Source: Pedobacter sp. PLR
GTDB lineage: Bacteria; Bacteroidota; Bacteroidia; Sphingobacteriales; Sphingobacteriaceae
Length of the DNA stretch: 64,000 bases
Direction of reading: 5' to 3'
Assembly (NCBI RefSeq): GCF_026239675.1
Contig: NZ_JAPIVQ010000007.1
Location: 248,001 to 312,000, forward strand
Positions 62,028-64,000 of this stretch are shown piece by piece. The position numbers and the translations under genes were made by a program. The notes under the pieces were generated by a model. The model was given only the letters and a program-made list of their open reading frames with translations, was not told the origin of the DNA and ran no database searches. The first letter of the stretch is position 1, and every line of letters starts with the position of its first letter.

Positions 62028-62300
62028 TTATTTTTTGATGATTTCGAAATTACGGTAGCCCTTCAATTCTCCGGGAGTTACTTCTACAGTTTCAATCTTT
62101 GCTCTATCCGGACCTTCATTACACCATTCTTCAAAAACTTCTAAAGAGGCATCATCGCCTTCTGCTTCCAGGTATAAGGTACCGTCTTTCTCATTCTTCA
62201 CTATTCCGCGGACACCCATTTGATCTGCGATTGCTTTTGTGGTTTCCCTAAAGGACACCCCCTGCACCTTTCCGGTAACTCTTATATTGATGTGTTTCAT
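62028..62300 (-). CDS. acyP: acylphosphatase
   Basis: The 90-residue protein has the acylphosphatase signature GKVQGVSFRETT, where the arginine binds phosphate, and the catalytic asparagine region VRGIVKNEKDGTLYLEAEG. It hydrolyses carboxyl-phosphate bonds such as acetyl phosphate. It sits 3 bp ahead of the flippase gene with no obvious functional link. Confidence 0.94.
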   Translation of the reverse strand: MKHINIRVTGKVQGVSFRETTKAIADQMGVRGIVKNEKDGTLYLEAEGDDASLEVFEEWCNEGPDRAKIETVEVTPGELKGYRNFEIIKK

Positions 62301-62439
62301 TCTTAATTATTTTGTATATTTTCAATGCTGGTTAAGCAGCTAATTACTGAGGATATTTTTCAGCTCCATACGCTACTTTATCATCGTCTCCAAAGCTAAA
62401 AATTCTTCCATAATACTACACAGAAGTCTGTCATCTAAT

Positions 62440-63390
62440 TTACCAGAACTTTAGCTGAGAAATTCTATCCTTTTCCAATAGAAACTCCTGCCAGATGGCA
62501 TCCAGTATTTCCGCAGCAGGCTTTATTTCTTCTAACATTGCAGACACCTGTCCGATTTCCAGTTCCCCTTCTGCTATATTACCTTCAAACATTCCTGATT
62601 TGGCTCTTGCGCGACCTAAAAGTTGTCGCAGTTCATCCGCATCGGCACCCTCAGCTTCAGCTTGCGCAACGGCTTCGGCAAAACTATTTTTCAGCAACCT
62701 CACGGGAACTATTTTTTTCAGACTCAACCGTGTATCTCCTTCTTTAGCGGCAATGATTTCTGATTTAAAATTCGGGTGCGCAGAAGACTCTTCCGCTACG
62801 GCAAAAGCCGATCCAATCTGAACCGCCTCTGCACCCAATGCAAAAGCAGCAAGCATCGCGCTTCCGCTACTGATACCACCGGCAGCAATGACCGGAATTT
62901 CCACTGCCTTTGCGACCATCGGAATTAAACACATCGTAGTGGTCTCTTCTCTCCCGTTATGTCCGCCGGCCTCAAAACCTTCCGCCACGATGGCATCCAC
63001 CCCACAGGCTTCTGCTTTTAAAGCGAATTTGGTATTGGCAATCACATGGACCACGGTAATTCCTTTTTCTTTCAGGAAGCCCGTCCAGATGGCCGGATTT
63101 CCGGCAGAGGTAAACACAATCTTCACGCCTTCTTCAACAATGATCCTCATGACCTCTTCCACATTGGGATAAAGTAAGGGCACATTGACTGCGAAAGGCA
63201 AATCCGTTGCCTGTTTACATTTTACAATATGTTCTTTTAATACTTCAGGGTACATTGATCCGCCACCGATGATGCCCAGTCCGCCGGCATTGGATACGGC
63301 CGAAGCCAATCGCCAGCCGCTACACCAGACCATTCCGGCCTGAATCACCGGATATTTGATTTGAAATAAGGTCGTAATCCTGTTTTTCAT
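62440..63390 (-). CDS. nitronate monooxygenase / FabK-like flavoprotein
   Basis: The 316-residue TIM-barrel protein has the family start (YPVIQAGMVWCSG), GGLGIIGGG, the conserved AEGFEAGGHNGRE and PVIAAGGISSGSAMLAAFAL followed by GAEAVQIGSAFA for FMN phosphate binding. Members are either enoyl-ACP reductases (FabK) or nitronate monooxygenases. Sequence alone does not decide, though the EAGGHNG motif occurs in both. It follows the amidohydrolase gene directly (stop and start adjacent), so the two are probably coexpressed. Confidence 0.85.
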   Translation of the reverse strand: MKNRITTLFQIKYPVIQAGMVWCSGWRLASAVSNAGGLGIIGGGSMYPEVLKEHIVKCKQATDLPFAVNVPLLYPNVEEVMRIIVEEGVKIVFTSAGNPAIWTGFLKEKGITVVHVIANTKFALKAEACGVDAIVAEGFEAGGHNGREETTTMCLIPMVAKAVEIPVIAAGGISSGSAMLAAFALGAEAVQIGSAFAVAEESSAHPNFKSEIIAAKEGDTRLSLKKIVPVRLLKNSFAEAVAQAEAEGADADELRQLLGRARAKSGMFEGNIAEGELEIGQVSAMLEEIKPAAEILDAIWQEFLLEKDRISQLKFW

Positions 63391-64000
63391 TTATGCTAAT
63401 CTTTTAATCTTACCTGTAATCCACATTTCCCCATCTTTATCCACAAATTCGAGCAGATTGATACCAGGAGTTTTTCCGGGGCTAAAACTTCCGAAACGAT
63501 CCTCAATCCCTAAAAACTCAGCACCGTTAATTGTTGCCCAGTTCAGCAAGTCCGCTAAAGAGATTTTGAAATGTTCCTGCAATGTTTTCATTTCTGCTAC
63601 AATACTCAGCTGATCGTTGCTGGCCAGACTGTCCGTCCCCAGTGTGAGCTTTACACCGGCTGCTAAAAACAAGGGAAGCTCCGGCAATTTATTCTCTATG
63701 TATAAATTTGCATTCGGACATAAACACCAATATACCCCCCGGTGGTTTTCTTTTGCAAAGTTCAGGTCGGACTTGCTGGTAAATGTATTGTGTACTAATA
63801 ATGTTTTTAGTGCGGGAGAGAGTTTGGGTAAATAAGAGCGTAGCGAGGTTTCTCCTGTTGCTTTGAAAAAGTCAATATTTAAACCGAGGAATTCATACAG
63901 TTTCAAAAAACTTCCGGATTTATGTTCGAAGAACTCGTTCTCTTCCGGGGTTTCCTGATTATGAATACTGACCAGGTCCTGATGTTCTTCCGCTTCCCTG
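63391..64000 (-). CDS. amidohydrolase family protein, 5' end outside the window
   Basis: The frame is open through the window edge; the 203 visible codons are the C-terminal part. It has LVHNTF with a probable metal-ligand histidine and LTLGTDSLASND with the metal-ligand aspartate, as in ATZ/TRZ-type deaminases and chlorohydrolases. The final beta-sandwich piece follows (GINLLEFVDKDGEMWITGKIK). The upstream visible residues (DLVSIHNQETPEENEFF) resemble the family's conserved HxxE region. A TTG at 63906 is an internal leucine and not the start. Substrate is unknown. Confidence 0.85.
   Translation of the reverse strand, partial: REAEEHQDLVSIHNQETPEENEFFEHKSGSFLKLYEFLGLNIDFFKATGETSLRSYLPKLSPALKTLLVHNTFTSKSDLNFAKENHRGVYWCLCPNANLYIENKLPELPLFLAAGVKLTLGTDSLASNDQLSIVAEMKTLQEHFKISLADLLNWATINGAEFLGIEDRFGSFSPGKTPGINLLEFVDKDGEMWITGKIKRLA

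Noticed and set aside
63904..63906. Start codon of a 171-residue amidohydrolase
   Set aside because: The codon is TTG inside a frame that continues to the window edge with family-like residues, so the protein is truncated by the window and does not start there.

Overview
The window looks like a core chromosomal segment of a Bacteroidota bacterium, most likely a Sphingobacteriaceae member such as Pedobacter. I judge this from three things seen in the sequence: promoters of the Bacteroidota type (TTTG, 19-21 bp spacer, TAnnTTTG) with few Shine-Dalgarno sites; a full-length SprA, the type IX secretion translocon; and gene orders I know from this phylum (ruvA-sprA-gcvH-vanZ, fused thrA-thrB-thrC, DUF177-rpmF-plsX-fabH-accB-accC, tatA-envC-DUF4292-TPR-dut). 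I found no prophage, insertion sequence, CRISPR array or obvious island. The species was not determined.

Layout: 1-6.5 kb carries an initiator tRNA, era, der, a C-terminal processing protease, murQ, an unrecognised acidic protein and a Bax inhibitor-1 protein. 6.6-11.6 kb is a methionine/one-carbon unit: promoter, SAM-I riboswitch, metH, metF. 11.6-17 kb has a META-domain lipoprotein converging on thrABC, which is preceded by a complete leader-peptide attenuator. 17-24 kb holds rsgA, dtd, a MazG-like protein, an Lrp regulator divergent from a PLP decarboxylase, then a repeat-rich gap, hint, greA, a 2-hydroxyacid dehydrogenase and rsmA.

24-30 kb runs pdxA, DUF177, rpmF, plsX, fabH, accB, accC (ribosome and fatty-acid initiation). 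30-33 kb has tatC, rpiB and an M28 peptidase. 33-38 kb has a GIN-domain protein, a 24-bp palindrome in a divergent control region, lutB, a fused alpha/beta 2-oxoacid dehydrogenase E1 and a lipoprotein. 38-41 kb is feoA-feoB-SprT. 41-53 kb is maeB-ruvA-sprA followed by gcvH-vanZ-small lipoprotein. 53-64 kb has an MltD-like transglycosylase, gatA, two TatA-type genes, an EnvC-like protein, a DUF4292 lipoprotein, a TPR protein, dut, a polysaccharide flippase, acylphosphatase, a FabK/nitronate monooxygenase-like flavoprotein and the end of an amidohydrolase that leaves the window.

Most genes are housekeeping genes. The best non-routine signals are regulatory: the Thr/Ile-rich leader peptide and attenuator ahead of thrABC, the SAM-I riboswitch on metH-metF, a structured repeat element flanked by direct repeats at about 20.77-20.98 kb, and the palindrome with extra half-sites at 33.88-33.93 kb. 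I did not find a convincing new multi-gene system.
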